Origin: an uncultured Pelagibacteraceae bacterium
Lineage (GTDB): Bacteria; Pseudomonadota; Alphaproteobacteria; Pelagibacterales; Pelagibacteraceae
Length of the DNA stretch: 64,000 bases
Assembly: GCA_902521075.1 (NCBI GenBank)
Contig: CABYQM010000003.1
Coordinates: 62,001 to 126,000 of the forward strand
Reading direction: 5' to 3'
Below are positions 45,728 through 56,146 of the stretch, one piece after another. Positions within the stretch are counted from its first letter, which is position 1. The number at the start of each line of letters is the position of its first letter. Made by a program: the position numbers and the translations under genes. The notes below the pieces were generated by a model. It was not told where the DNA came from. It saw only the letters and a list, made by a program, of their open reading frames with translations, and did not search any database.

Positions 45728-46747
45728 TTATACTAATCCAAGTCTAACTACTGATTTTGCTGCATCCTCAATACATCCTCTAGCCGGCTGAAATTTAAAT
45801 CCCAATAAATCTTCAGCATACGAAGCATCAGTTTGCATTTGTATCCCTAAATCTGGAACCATCATTTTTGCACTCGTATCCAGATGACTAATTATTCTCA
45901 CTAAAAAGTTTGGCAACACTCTTTTTGGAAGTTTTTTTGAATATTTAGGTAATACTTCAGCCATAATATTAGAAAAATCTATCATTCTTTTGACCTCAGA
46001 GCCAATTATTAGTCGTCTTCCACCAACATCAGGTCTTGTTAAAGAATTGATGTGAGCTTTCACTACATCTTTCATATCTGAGACTAAAATACTAAAATCC
46101 GGAGCACCTGGATATTTACCTTCTAGAAATAATTTAACATAACTTATCGAAGTTTTTTCTTTAGTATCTAAAGCGTCTCCAAAGACACCTCCAGGACATA
46201 TACATACCAACTTATTCTTTAAACCTTTATTCTCCATAAATTCCCAAGCTGCTTTTTCAGCCTTGATTTTTGAAACAAAGTAATCATTACAACCTTTCCA
46301 ATTAGCATCACTCCAATCATTTTCACCAAATGTATATGGATTTGTCCTATTAGGTTTTCTAAACATTGTTGCAATTGAAGAAGTTTTAATAATACGTTCA
46401 ACTCCAGCATTAACAGCAGCTTTTAAAACTCTTATAGTTCCATCTTTAGCTGTTGGAACAAGACTTTCACGATCTCTAGAGGTCTTTAAAGGGAAAGGAG
46501 AAGCCACATGCATTACATACTTACAGCCTTTTAATGCCTCATCCCAACCTTCGTCTTTCAAAAGATCTAATTCGACAAATGATAATTTATCAATTGATGC
46601 ATATTCATTTATGGTTTTTTTTGTTTGCTCTATTAAACCAGAATCTCTAACAGTGCCTAAAACTTTATATCCCGATTTTAATAATTCAATTGCAGTGTGT
46701 TTAGCGATCCATCCACTTATACCCGTTAACAATACTGTTTCATTCAT
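45728..46747 (-). CDS. NAD(P)-dependent epimerase/aldehyde reductase (dihydroflavonol-reductase-like)
   Basis: This 339-residue extended SDR starts VLLTGISGWIAKHTAIELLKSG, with a glycine-rich cofactor loop. YVMHVASPFP follows, then the catalytic NDYFVSKIKAEKAAWEF (YxxxK, about residues 162-178). It resembles the dihydroflavonol-4-reductase/Gre2-type aldehyde and ketone reductases. The substrate is not inferable. It lies immediately downstream of trxB (stop to start with no gap), so it may be cotranscribed with it. Confidence 0.8.
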   Translation of the reverse strand: MNETVLLTGISGWIAKHTAIELLKSGYKVLGTVRDSGLIEQTKKTINEYASIDKLSFVELDLLKDEGWDEALKGCKYVMHVASPFPLKTSRDRESLVPTAKDGTIRVLKAAVNAGVERIIKTSSIATMFRKPNRTNPYTFGENDWSDANWKGCNDYFVSKIKAEKAAWEFMENKGLKNKLVCICPGGVFGDALDTKEKTSISYVKLFLEGKYPGAPDFSILVSDMKDVVKAHINSLTRPDVGGRRLIIGSEVKRMIDFSNIMAEVLPKYSKKLPKRVLPNFLVRIISHLDTSAKMMVPDLGIQMQTDASYAEDLLGFKFQPARGCIEDAAKSVVRLGLV

Positions 46748-47692
46748 TTATTCGGATAAATGTTTTTCAGCCTCTAATGCTGCCATACATCCCATACCAG
46801 CTGCTGTAACTGCCTGTCTAAATACTTTATCTTTCACATCACCAGCAGCAAAAACTCCTGGTATATTTGTTTCTGTAGACTCTGGTTTTGTTATTAAATA
46901 ACCCTCATTATCCATTTCTAACTGATCTTTAAATAATGAAGTTGCTGGATCATGTCCTATAGCTATAAACAATCCATCAATTTTCAGTTCATCTATTTTA
47001 TTTGTTTTAACATTTTTAATTTTTAATCCAGTTACGTTTTTAGGATCATTATCCCCAATAACTTCATCAACAACAGAGTCCCAAATTATTTCAATTTTTT
47101 TATTTTCCATTAATTTTTTTTGAAGTAATTTTTCTGCTCTTAGACTATCTCGTCTGTGTATAAGTTGAACCTTTGAGGCAAATTTTGTTAAAAACATAGC
47201 CTCTTCGACCGCAGCATTTCCACCCCCAACAACTGCTACAGTTTTGTCTTTAAAGAAAAATCCATCACATGTCGCGCACGCAGACACACCAAAACCTCTA
47301 AAGCTTTGTTCTGAATCAATATTTAACCATCTAGCTTGAGCTCCAGTTGAAATGATAATTGACTCTGCTTCATAAATTTGGCCGCTATCTCCAACAGCCT
47401 TAAATGGCTTAGATTTTAAGTCCACTGACGCTATATGATCTTGAATCATTTCAGTTCCAACTACTTCTGCCTGACCTTTCATTTGATCCATAAGCCATGG
47501 GCCCTGTATTACATCTTTAAATCCAGGAAAATTTTCGACATCAGTTGTAGTTGTCAGTTGGCCACCAGGTTCCATACCATGAACTAATATTGGTTTTAAC
47601 ATTGCTCTTGCAGCATAAATTGCTGCTGTATATCCAGCAGGACCTGACCCAATTATTAACACTTTTGTGTGTTTAGTTGGATTTTCACTCAT
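46748..47692 (-). CDS. trxB: Thioredoxin reductase
   Basis: TrxB is the NADPH-dependent flavoprotein that reduces thioredoxin. The 314-residue protein has the FAD motif LIIGSGPAGYTAAIYAARA, the redox-active CATC in VSACATCDGFFF (about residues 140-143), the NADPH-binding VAVVGGGNAAVEEAMFL and a C-terminal GVFAAGDVKDKVFRQAVTAAG. All catalytic parts are present at normal length. It is divergent from an ELM1-like gene across 21 bases. Confidence 0.96.
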   Translation of the reverse strand: MSENPTKHTKVLIIGSGPAGYTAAIYAARAMLKPILVHGMEPGGQLTTTTDVENFPGFKDVIQGPWLMDQMKGQAEVVGTEMIQDHIASVDLKSKPFKAVGDSGQIYEAESIIISTGAQARWLNIDSEQSFRGFGVSACATCDGFFFKDKTVAVVGGGNAAVEEAMFLTKFASKVQLIHRRDSLRAEKLLQKKLMENKKIEIIWDSVVDEVIGDNDPKNVTGLKIKNVKTNKIDELKIDGLFIAIGHDPATSLFKDQLEMDNEGYLITKPESTETNIPGVFAAGDVKDKVFRQAVTAAGMGCMAALEAEKHLSE

Positions 47693-47713
47693 ATGAAAGC
47701 TATATAATGATTA

Positions 47714-48661
47714 ATGACTAAATTGAAAGGTATATTATTAACAGAAGGTATGCATGGGATGATTAGTCAAGTAGAAGGTTTGGCTAAAGCTTTAGATATA
47801 AATTATTCTCACCACACAGTTGAAACAAAAGGTTTCTGGAAAGTTATACCACCAAAATTTACTCCAATATCCGACTCAGTTTTTAAAAAAATTGAATGCG
47901 AAGATGTTGATTTAATTATTTCATGTGGGAGAAAAAGTATTATTCCATCATTATTCTTAAAAAAAAATTCAAAGAAAAAAGTATTTAACATTCATATTCA
48001 AAATCCAAAGATAAAACTAGACAATTTTGATCTAGTTGTAGTGCCTGAGCACGACAATCTTGATGGACATAACGTATTAAAAACAAAAGGAGCTATTCAT
48101 TATTTGACAAGTGAAGAAATTGAAAAAGACAAAGAATATTTGTTTAGTATTTCAAGTAAATTGAAGGATAAAAATATAATTTCATTAATAATTGGTGGTC
48201 CTACCCAGTATTATGATTATTCAGATAGAAATATTCAAGAAATTTTTTCAAAAGTAAATTATTTAGTTAAAGAAAATAATCTTAATTTAGTAGTCATCCC
48301 TTCTATGAGAACGCCAAAGGGAACTATAGAACATGCAAAAATATATTTTGGAAATGATCATTTAGTATTAGATGGTGTTGATAAAAAAGCCTATTTAAGT
48401 GCTCTTTCACAATCAAAACATCTGGTTATTACCTGCGATTCAAGCTCTATGATTTCAGAGGCAGCTTTAACAGGTAAGCCAATTTATATTGCCACTATTC
48501 CACCTAAAAAAAGCGATAAAAGATTTAAAAATTTTAGAAAATTATTTCAAGAAATGAAAATTGTTAGAGAATTAGGAGAAAAATTAGAAAATTGGAACTA
48601 TGAAAAATTAGATGAAACGAATAGAGTAGCAAATATCATTAAAGATAAAATTCAATTATAA
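47714..48661 (+). CDS. ELM1/DUF1022-family protein (glycosyltransferase-like fold)
   Basis: This 315-residue protein resembles the mitochondrial-fission ELM1 (DUF1022) family. Members look like GT-B glycosyltransferases but lack an assigned bacterial function. Recognisable parts are LTEGMHGMISQVEGLAKAL at the N-terminus, LIISCGRKSIIPS, the dense VVVPEHDNLDG and a C-terminal TCDSSSMISEAALTGKPIYIA like a nucleotide-sugar site. It shares one base with the following oxygenase-like gene (TAATG). A TATAAT box ending 5 bases before its ATG suggests a nearly leaderless transcript. Confidence 0.75.
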   Translation: MTKLKGILLTEGMHGMISQVEGLAKALDINYSHHTVETKGFWKVIPPKFTPISDSVFKKIECEDVDLIISCGRKSIIPSLFLKKNSKKKVFNIHIQNPKIKLDNFDLVVVPEHDNLDGHNVLKTKGAIHYLTSEEIEKDKEYLFSISSKLKDKNIISLIIGGPTQYYDYSDRNIQEIFSKVNYLVKENNLNLVVIPSMRTPKGTIEHAKIYFGNDHLVLDGVDKKAYLSALSQSKHLVITCDSSSMISEAALTGKPIYIATIPPKKSDKRFKNFRKLFQEMKIVRELGEKLENWNYEKLDETNRVANIIKDKIQL

Positions 48662-49323
48662 TGGCATTTTTAAATTCAATATTAAAAAATTCATCAAATC
48701 ACAAAACTCCTTTTGAACATTGGGAATTAAATCAACCATTAACTGACGGCCAAGTTCAGGAAATTGTAAACGCTGATATAGCTAATCCGATAGAACATAA
48801 TTTAAACTATGATGGCACAAGAGCAATTGATGGAGGTGAAGGTAAGTTTAGAGAAGGTATATCAGACGGAGGCAAAGCATTAAAATTTAGATGTTTTGTG
48901 ACAAAAGAAAATTCAAATCAATTTCCTAATCTTGTTGATTTTATTAAAGAACTTCAAAATCCATCAACTTATAAAAAAATTTCTGAAATGATAAATAAAG
49001 ATCTTTCAAATTCATATGTAAGAGTTGAAGTTATCTGTGATAGAAAAGGGTTCTGGTTAAAACCACATTGCGATATTAAAGAGAAACTGATGTCATGTTT
49101 ATTATTCGTAAATAAGCATAATGAAAAAGAAGATTTAGGTACAGATTTTTATGATGAAAATCTAAAATTAGCAAAAACTGTTCCTTATAAGGATAATTAT
49201 GGCTATTTCTTTTCAAGTGGCCCTAACACTTGGCATGGTATGGAAAAAAAAGAAATTGTAAAAGAGAGAAGATGTCTTCAAGTAAATTATGTTACATTTG
49301 AGACCGATTGGAAAGTCAATTAA
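48661..49323 (+). CDS. 2-oxoglutarate/Fe(II) oxygenase-like protein
   Basis: This 220-residue protein has a late double-stranded beta-helix pattern: KGFWLKPHCDIKEKLMSCLL (HxD, about residues 139-141), then SSGPNTWHGMEKKEI with the distal His, and ERRCLQVNYV with the Arg that would bind 2-oxoglutarate. It resembles prolyl-hydroxylase-like 2OG oxygenases that act on proteins or cell-surface sugars. Coupled to an ELM1-like gene by a 1-base overlap, it may act in the same glycan-related process. Substrate is unknown. Confidence 0.65.
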   Translation: MAFLNSILKNSSNHKTPFEHWELNQPLTDGQVQEIVNADIANPIEHNLNYDGTRAIDGGEGKFREGISDGGKALKFRCFVTKENSNQFPNLVDFIKELQNPSTYKKISEMINKDLSNSYVRVEVICDRKGFWLKPHCDIKEKLMSCLLFVNKHNEKEDLGTDFYDENLKLAKTVPYKDNYGYFFSSGPNTWHGMEKKEIVKERRCLQVNYVTFETDWKVN

Positions 49324-49325
49324 AA

Positions 49326-52300
49326 TCAATTATCTTGCAAAGATTTGACTCTTAATTTTGTAGTTTTTAAAGATTTTATTGCTTCCAAGAATGAATAGGC
49401 TGTAGACATATTAGTACAATAAGGGATTTTGTTTGCAAGAGTTCCTCTTCTTAATGCTCTTGCATCACTAATTCTGTGCTCAGAGTTTCCACCTCCAGTA
49501 TTTATTACCAAAGATATTTTTTTAGAATTTAAAACATCTACTATATGTGGTCTACCACTGCTCACTTTATTAATTTTTTTACATTTCATTCCATTTTGTT
49601 TTAAAATCTCTGAAGTTCCTTTGGTTGCAGAAAGTGTGAATCCAAGTTTTATTAATCTTTGTGCAACACCGATTATTTCTTGTTTATGCGAGTCTTTTAC
49701 TGATAAGAATGCCATACCCTTAGTTGGCAATGAATTTGAAGCAGCAATTTGACTTTTTGCAACAGCCATTCCAAAATCATCATCAAAACCCATTACCTCA
49801 CCAGTAGACTTCATCTCAGGACCAAGTAATAAATCACTATCTGGAAATTTATTAAATGGAAATACTGCTTCCTTAACAGCAAATTTTTTATTGGTTTTAT
49901 ATTTTAATTTATATTTACTTAACTTTTCCCCAGACATTATTCTTGATGCAATTTTTGCAAGTGGAATACCATTTGCTTTTGAAACGAAAGGAACAGTTCT
50001 GCTTGCTCTAGGATTAACTTCAATGACAAAAATTTCATCATTTTTAATTGCGAATTGAATATTTAAAAATCCTTTGACTTTTAAAGCCAAAGCCAATTTT
50101 CTTGTTTGTATTTTTAATTCTCTTAAAAGGTTCGCTTTTATTGATACTGGTGGCAAGCAACAAGCAGAATCTCCAGAATGAATCCCAGCTTCTTCAATAT
50201 GTTGCATTATTCCAGCAACATAAACGTCTTTACCGTCAGAAATTGCATCTACGTCCACTTCCATTGCATTGTCGATAAATTTATCAATTAAGATTGGATT
50301 TTGTTCTGATGCTTTGAAGGCTTCATCAATAAATTGTTTCAATTGACTTTTGTCATGAACAATTTCCATAGCCCTTCCTCCCAAAACATAAGAAGGTCGC
50401 ACAACTACTGGTAATCCGATTTTTTCAGCAACATTAATAGCTTGATCGAATTTGTAGGCTATTCCACTTTCAGCTTGTTTTAATTTAAGCTTTATAAGTA
50501 ACTCTCTAAATCTGTCTCTATCTTCCGCAAGATCAATCGATTTATATTGTGTCCCTAAAATAGGTAATTTATTTTCATCTAAAAATTTAGCTAATCTGAT
50601 AGGAGTTTGGCCTCCAAATTGCGTAATAATCCCAATTAGATTTCCTTTTGATTTTTCTTTTAAAATTATATTCTCAACATACTCTTCAATTAAAGGCTCA
50701 AAATATAATCTATCACTTGTATCATAATCTGTAGAAACAGTTTCTGGGTTACAATTTATCATTATTGTTTCAAAACCTCCTTCTTTTAAAGAAAAGCTAG
50801 CTTGACAACAGCAATAATCAAACTCTATACCTTGGCCAATTCTATTTGGTCCTCCACCTAAAATAATTATTTTCTTTTTATTACTTGGATCAGCTTCACA
50901 TTCAGTTTTAATAGAAAAATTTCTTTGATACGTAGAATACATATACGGTGTAAAAGATTTAAATTCAGCAGCACAGGTATCAACTTTCTTAAAAACAGGC
51001 ATAACTTTTAGCGCTTTTCTTCTTGATTTGACGATTGTTTCTTTTTGACCAGTCAATTGTGAGATCTTTTTGTCAGAAAAACCTATTGATTTTATTCTAT
51101 TAAATTCCCCAAAAGTTTTGGGCAGCCCTTTTGAATTTAATATTTTTTCTTCATCAACTATTTCCTTAATTTGATTTATAAACCAAGGATCTACCTTTGA
51201 TAATTTACATATAATATCTAAAGAAATTTTTTTTCTAAAAGCCTCAGCAATAAGAAGTAATTTGTTCGGAATATTGATTTTTAAATTTTTGAGTATTTCT
51301 TTTTTTGAATAGTTAAAAATATTATCTAATCCTGACAAACCAGTTTCAAGTGAAACAAGAGCTTTTTGAAAAGATTCTTTGAAGTTTCTTCCAATTGCCA
51401 TTGCTTCGCCAACTGATCTCATCGATGTTCCTAAAATTGCATCTGTGTCTGAAAATTTTTCAAATGTAAATCTAGGAATTTTTGTTACCACGTAATCAAT
51501 TGTTGGTTCAAAAGAAGCTGGTGTTACTTTTGTTATTTCATTTTGTAGTTCATCTAAAGTGTAACCAACAGCTAATTTTGCTGCCACTTTTGCTATTGGA
51601 AATCCTGTTGCTTTTGAAGCTAAAGCAGATGACCTTGAAACTCTAGGGTTCATTTCAATAATTACCATCCTTCCATTTTTAGGATTTATAGCAAACTGAA
51701 CATTGGAACCACCTGTTTCAACACCTATTTTTCTTAAGCAAGCAATGGATGCGTTCCTCATTACCTGATACTCTTTATCTGTCAAAGTTAAAGCTGGAGC
51801 TATAGTAACAGAGTCACCCGTGTGAGTCCCCATTGGATCAACATTTTCTATTGAACAGATAATTATACAATTGTCGTTTTTATCTCTAACAACCTCCATC
51901 TCAAATTCTTTCCATCCATCTAAACATTCTTCAACCAAAACTTGATTTTGAGGAGACTCACTCATTCCCTCTTTAACAATTTTAAAAAAATCTTTTGATG
52001 TTCTGGCAATTCCTCCACCCAATCCTCCTAAAGTAAAAGAAGGTCTAATAATTGCAGGAAGACCAATTTTGTTTAAACATTTTTTTGCGTTTGAAAATTT
52101 ACTAAGAACTTCTGATTTTGGTAAATCAATACCAATGTCTGACATATTTTTTCTAAATTTTTTTCTATCTTCTGCATTTGCTATTGCTTTGGATTTTGCT
52201 CCAATAAGTTCAATTTTATACTTTTTAAGCAAACCAATTTTTTCTGCATTAATTGCAAGATTTAATGCTGTCTGTCCACCCATTGTAGGCAGAATAGCAT

Positions 52301-52550
52301 CAGGCCTTTCTTTTTTGATAACCTCCTCTAGCACTTCCAGTGATATTGGTTCGATATAAGTTTTATCAGCAACACCAGGATCAGTCATTATTGTTGCTGG
52401 ATTTGAATTGATTAATATTACTTTATAACCTTCATCTTTTAATGCTTTGCATGCTTGTGTTCCTGAATAATCAAATTCACAAGCTTGACCAATAATAATT
52501 GGACCAGCTCCAATAACCAAAATTTTTTTAATGTCTTTTCTTTTTGGCAT
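49326..52550 (-). CDS. carB: Carbamoyl-phosphate synthase large subunit
   Basis: CarB makes carbamoyl phosphate from glutamine-derived ammonia, bicarbonate and two ATP. The 1074-residue protein has the two homologous halves: first [21 protein letters not shown], then [20 protein letters not shown] (about residues 558-577), each with its own ATP-grasp ([38 protein letters not shown]). The C-terminal allosteric domain (from about 940) contains [19 protein letters not shown]. It overlaps carA by 23 bases. Confidence 0.97.
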   Translation of the reverse strand: MPKRKDIKKILVIGAGPIIIGQACEFDYSGTQACKALKDEGYKVILINSNPATIMTDPGVADKTYIEPISLEVLEEVIKKERPDAILPTMGGQTALNLAINAEKIGLLKKYKIELIGAKSKAIANAEDRKKFRKNMSDIGIDLPKSEVLSKFSNAKKCLNKIGLPAIIRPSFTLGGLGGGIARTSKDFFKIVKEGMSESPQNQVLVEECLDGWKEFEMEVVRDKNDNCIIICSIENVDPMGTHTGDSVTIAPALTLTDKEYQVMRNASIACLRKIGVETGGSNVQFAINPKNGRMVIIEMNPRVSRSSALASKATGFPIAKVAAKLAVGYTLDELQNEITKVTPASFEPTIDYVVTKIPRFTFEKFSDTDAILGTSMRSVGEAMAIGRNFKESFQKALVSLETGLSGLDNIFNYSKKEILKNLKINIPNKLLLIAEAFRKKISLDIICKLSKVDPWFINQIKEIVDEEKILNSKGLPKTFGEFNRIKSIGFSDKKISQLTGQKETIVKSRRKALKVMPVFKKVDTCAAEFKSFTPYMYSTYQRNFSIKTECEADPSNKKKIIILGGGPNRIGQGIEFDYCCCQASFSLKEGGFETIMINCNPETVSTDYDTSDRLYFEPLIEEYVENIILKEKSKGNLIGIITQFGGQTPIRLAKFLDENKLPILGTQYKSIDLAEDRDRFRELLIKLKLKQAESGIAYKFDQAINVAEKIGLPVVVRPSYVLGGRAMEIVHDKSQLKQFIDEAFKASEQNPILIDKFIDNAMEVDVDAISDGKDVYVAGIMQHIEEAGIHSGDSACCLPPVSIKANLLRELKIQTRKLALALKVKGFLNIQFAIKNDEIFVIEVNPRASRTVPFVSKANGIPLAKIASRIMSGEKLSKYKLKYKTNKKFAVKEAVFPFNKFPDSDLLLGPEMKSTGEVMGFDDDFGMAVAKSQIAASNSLPTKGMAFLSVKDSHKQEIIGVAQRLIKLGFTLSATKGTSEILKQNGMKCKKINKVSSGRPHIVDVLNSKKISLVINTGGGNSEHRISDARALRRGTLANKIPYCTNMSTAYSFLEAIKSLKTTKLRVKSLQDN

Positions 52551-53721
52551 ATTTTTTTATTTCTCTAATAAAGTTACTAAATAAATATTTACTATCTTGT
52601 GGTCCAGGATTAGCTTCAGGATGATACTGGACTGAGAAAACTGGTTTATTTTTTAATCTTATTCCCTCTATTGAATTATCGAACAATGATAGGTGAGTTA
52701 TTTCTGTATTTTTTTTTAAGCTTTGTTTAATAACTTCAAATCCATGATTTTGACTTGTAATTTCAACTTTCTTTGTAATTAAATTTTTTACTGGATGATT
52801 TGCACCCCTATGTCCTAATTTCATCTTTTTGGTTTTTGCATCTAAAGCTAAAGCTAATATTTGATGACCCAAACATATCCCAAATAATGGAATATTTTTT
52901 TTTATTAAATTTTTTACAACTTTAATTGCATACTTTCCTGTTGCAGCAGGATCCCCAGGACCATTTGACAAAAAAATTCCATGAGGTTTTAGATTAAGTA
53001 TATTATTTGCATTTTCCTTGCAGGAAACAACTTTAACTTCACAATCAAAATCAGAAAAATACCTAAGTATATTTTTTTTAATTCCATAATCTATAGCCAC
53101 AACCCTAAATTTCTTCTTATTATTTTTTTCATAGCCCTTATTTTTTTTCCAAGTTTTATATCCTTTCCAAATATAAGTTTTATTAGTTGTGACCTCTTGA
53201 GCAAGATCCATTCCGTTTAAACCAGGCCATTTTATTGATTTATTTATTAGTTTATTAATATTAAATTTACCATTTTTATTGTTTGATATTGTTCCTTTTG
53301 GAGCCCCTTTATCTCTTATGAAATTTGTTAAACTTCTAGTATCTAGACCAGTAATGCCCACTATTTTATTTTTTTTAAGCCATTTATCTAAATTTTGCAG
53401 AGATCTATAATTAGAAGGACTTGTTATCTCTGAATTAAAAATAACTCCCCTTGTCCATATTTTATCAGACTCTATATCTTCTTTATTAGCCCCAACGTTT
53501 CCAATGTGTGGAAATGTAAAATTTATTATCTGTCCTGCATACGATGGATCAGATATGATTTCTTGATAACCAGTTAAAGAAGTATTAAAGCATACCTCTC
53601 CGGTTGCTTCTCCTATATATCCCAGTCCAATACCTTTAAATACTGATTTATTTTCAAGAGCTAAAATAGCTGTGTTAAAATTAGAGAGATGTGAAGTTTT
53701 GTTTTTTCGTTTTAAAGTCAA
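52528..53721 (-). CDS. carA: Carbamoyl-phosphate synthase small subunit
   Basis: CarA is the glutaminase subunit. The 397-residue protein has the N-terminal domain ([38 protein letters not shown]) and a class I amidotransferase with the nucleophile Cys in [16 protein letters not shown] (about residue 285) and a His-Glu pair in [13 protein letters not shown]. The best start is TTG at 53721: an in-frame TAA lies directly upstream and no ATG appears early enough. It is divergent from yqeY over 122 bases and coupled to carB by a 23-base overlap. Confidence 0.94.
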   Translation of the reverse strand: MTLKRKNKTSHLSNFNTAILALENKSVFKGIGLGYIGEATGEVCFNTSLTGYQEIISDPSYAGQIINFTFPHIGNVGANKEDIESDKIWTRGVIFNSEITSPSNYRSLQNLDKWLKKNKIVGITGLDTRSLTNFIRDKGAPKGTISNNKNGKFNINKLINKSIKWPGLNGMDLAQEVTTNKTYIWKGYKTWKKNKGYEKNNKKKFRVVAIDYGIKKNILRYFSDFDCEVKVVSCKENANNILNLKPHGIFLSNGPGDPAATGKYAIKVVKNLIKKNIPLFGICLGHQILALALDAKTKKMKLGHRGANHPVKNLITKKVEITSQNHGFEVIKQSLKKNTEITHLSLFDNSIEGIRLKNKPVFSVQYHPEANPGPQDSKYLFSNFIREIKKYAKKKRH

Positions 53722-53843
53722 TTACAACTCATGAGTTAAAGGTTAATACAATAAAACGTATTTATCCGCAACAGATCTATAATAATATTTTAAAAATACA
53801 ATTTTTTCTTTTGAACAATTTTGTCTATGAAGTACATTCTAAT

Positions 53844-54305
53844 ATGTCCTTAAGAGATAAAATTGATAACGATTACAAAAATGCTTTAAAATCAAAAGAT
53901 AAAAATAAGATATCAACTTATAGGTTAATTTTATCTGGAGTTAAGGACTTAGATATTAACAACAGATCTGGCCCAAATAAAAAGGAGACAGACGATGAGG
54001 ATATTAAAAAACTCTTAAAAAAAATGATCAAACAAAGATCCGAATCAATTGAAATATATAAAAAAAATGACAGGTCAGATTTATTAGAAATTGAACAAGG
54101 GGAGCTTGATGTTTTATCCGAATATTTACCTAAGCAATTATCTGAGGCAGATACAAAAAAGATATGTGAAGAAATTATAAAAAGTTCTGGAGCGTCTTCA
54201 ATTAAGGATATGGGTAAAGTCATGGGTGAATTGAAAAAAAACCATGCTGATACAATTGATTTTTCGAAGGCAGGTCAGATTATTAAAAATTTACTTAATA
54301 GCTAA
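53844..54305 (+). CDS. GatB/YqeY-domain protein
   Basis: This 153-residue protein resembles the YqeY family, related to the tail of GatB and thought to bind tRNA. The start at 53844 (MSLRDKIDNDYKNALKSKDK) is chosen because the frame upstream of it encodes only A/T-rich non-conserved sequence. Other motifs are TYRLILSGVKDLDIN, MIKQRSESIEIYKKNDRSDL, EIEQGELDVLSEYLPKQL and MGKVMGELKK. Its stop shares a base with the dnaG ATG. YqeY-dnaG-rpoD is a common bacterial order. Exact function is unknown. Confidence 0.88.
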   Translation: MSLRDKIDNDYKNALKSKDKNKISTYRLILSGVKDLDINNRSGPNKKETDDEDIKKLLKKMIKQRSESIEIYKKNDRSDLLEIEQGELDVLSEYLPKQLSEADTKKICEEIIKSSGASSIKDMGKVMGELKKNHADTIDFSKAGQIIKNLLNS

Positions 54306-56080
54306 TGAAATATCCAAAAGAATATTTAGACGAAATTAAAACTAGATTAAAAGTCTCAACAGTTGTTTCAAAAACTGTTAAACTTAAAAAAAGAGGTAAG
54401 GAGTTCGTTGGTTTGTCACCTTTTAAAACAGAGAAAACTCCATCATTTACAGTTAATGATGAAAAAGAATTTTACCATTGTTTTAGCACAAGTGAGCACG
54501 GAAATATTTTTGATTTTGTAATGAAAACCCAAAACCTTAGATTTGGTGAGGCAGTCAAAATGCTTTCAAATCTTGCAGGTATGCAACCTTATACGTTTTC
54601 AAAACAAGATGAGGAAAGAGAGAATAAATGGAAATTATATAAATCTATATGTAGTAATTTTTCTGAATTTTATAAAAAAGAACTATTTAAAAATGAGAAT
54701 TCAATTAACGCAAAAAATTATCTTAAATCAAGAGGAATATCTGGTGTTGAGGTTAAAAATTTCAATCTTGGTTTTGTAACGGAAGATTTAGATTATTATG
54801 AAATTCTAAAAAAAGATTTTGATGAAGAAATTATTAAAGATACAGGCCTATTTTATTTTGATGAAAAGAAAAAAAAATATATTTCAAGATTTAGAAACAG
54901 AATAATTTTTCCAATAAAAAATATATCAGGAAATATAATAGGTTTTGGAGGAAGAATTGTAGACGATAATAAAAATTTAGCTAAATATATTAATTCACCT
55001 GAGACACCTTTTTTTAAAAAGGGATCAAGCTTATATAATCTTGATAAAGCAAGAAAGTTATCAAATAAATTAGAAAATGTTTATTTGGTTGAGGGCTATA
55101 TGGATGTTATTGGTTTATCAAAAAATGGAATAGAAAATACCGTTGCAAATCTAGGAACTGCTTTAACAAGTAAACAAATACAAATTTTAAATCAATTCTA
55201 TAATCATATAATTATATGCTTTGATGGCGACCAAAGCGGTTATAAAGCTGCATTGAGAGCAGCAGAGAATATTATCGATGAATTAAAACCTGATAAAAAA
55301 ATCTCATTTCTACTTTTAGAAGATAATTTAGATCCAGATAATTACATAAATAAATTTGGTAAAAATAAATTTTTAGAAATTTCAAGTCAAAAATCTATAC
55401 CTATACATAAATTTATTTTTGAACATTATATAGGTCAAACAACTGAAAGTCCTAGCTCGCGAGCAATCTTTGAAAAAAAACTAAGAGAAATTGCATCAAA
55501 TATTAAAGACAGTCTTGTAAAAAAATATACACTAGAGTATTTTCTTGAAAAAGTTTCAGAGTTAACTCCAAATATTAATTCAAAATTTAATAAAAATTAT
55601 AAAATATTTCCAAAATCACTTGCAAAAACAAAAAGTTATTATAATGAGACGAAATCATTAAAATCGTTTGAAATTAAAGAATTTTCATTTTTATATATAT
55701 TACTCACTAAACCAAAATTAATTCATGAAAACTTTCATATAATAGATAACGTCAAATTATATAGTGATGAGAATAAACAATTATTTGCTGAAATTTTAAA
55801 CCAATCGGAAAATTTATTAAACCTAGACTTACAAAAATTAAATGTAGATAAAATTCTAGTTAGCAGAGTTATGAATTATGCTTCAATTAAACATATTATT
55901 TCAAAGAACTTAAATGATGATGAAAAAATTTTAGAAATTCTGACTGAGATTATACAAGATCTTAAAAATTATGAATTAGAGCAAAGAATATCTGAATTAG
56001 AGTCGAAGTTTTCAAAAGATATGAGCGAAAGCACATTTAATGAGATAAAAGAGTTAAAAAAGCAACAAAAAATCAACTAA
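54305..56080 (+). CDS. dnaG: DNA primase with degenerate zinc site
   Basis: DnaG makes RNA primers for replication. The 591-residue protein has the N-terminal primer-binding domain, the TOPRIM core (VYLVEGYMDVIGLSKNG, ICFDGDQSGYKAALRA, LDPDNYI) and a helical C-terminal helicase-binding region. The zinc ligands are largely gone: the usual Cys38, His41, Cys59 and Cys62 read Ser, Lys, Cys and Thr (GLSPFKTEK, YHCFST). As I recall, such loss also occurs in other alphaproteobacterial primases. It shares a base with yqeY and is 66 bases upstream of rpoD. Confidence 0.94.
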   Translation: MKYPKEYLDEIKTRLKVSTVVSKTVKLKKRGKEFVGLSPFKTEKTPSFTVNDEKEFYHCFSTSEHGNIFDFVMKTQNLRFGEAVKMLSNLAGMQPYTFSKQDEERENKWKLYKSICSNFSEFYKKELFKNENSINAKNYLKSRGISGVEVKNFNLGFVTEDLDYYEILKKDFDEEIIKDTGLFYFDEKKKKYISRFRNRIIFPIKNISGNIIGFGGRIVDDNKNLAKYINSPETPFFKKGSSLYNLDKARKLSNKLENVYLVEGYMDVIGLSKNGIENTVANLGTALTSKQIQILNQFYNHIIICFDGDQSGYKAALRAAENIIDELKPDKKISFLLLEDNLDPDNYINKFGKNKFLEISSQKSIPIHKFIFEHYIGQTTESPSSRAIFEKKLREIASNIKDSLVKKYTLEYFLEKVSELTPNINSKFNKNYKIFPKSLAKTKSYYNETKSLKSFEIKEFSFLYILLTKPKLIHENFHIIDNVKLYSDENKQLFAEILNQSENLLNLDLQKLNVDKILVSRVMNYASIKHIISKNLNDDEKILEILTEIIQDLKNYELEQRISELESKFSKDMSESTFNEIKELKKQQKIN

Positions 56081-56085
56081 ATTAA

Positions 56086-56108
56086 AAAAAAATCACATAG
56101 ATTTTTTT
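56086..56108 (+). terminator. A/T hairpin after dnaG, possible attenuator
   Basis: A perfect stem of 9 bp with a 5-base loop (AAAAAAATC-ACATA-GATTTTTTT) begins 5 bases after the dnaG stop. The descending arm is itself the T tract. It may be a weak terminator between dnaG and rpoD; its low G/C content makes strong termination unlikely. Confidence 0.4.
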
Positions 56109-56146
56109 GTATTAGACATTATATAAGACCTTCAAACTTTTAAACT

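Noticed and set aside
53691-53843. N-terminal extension of the YqeY protein by 51 residues
   Set aside because: The extension is unconserved-looking and overlaps carA; MSLRDKI at 53844 is the usual family start.
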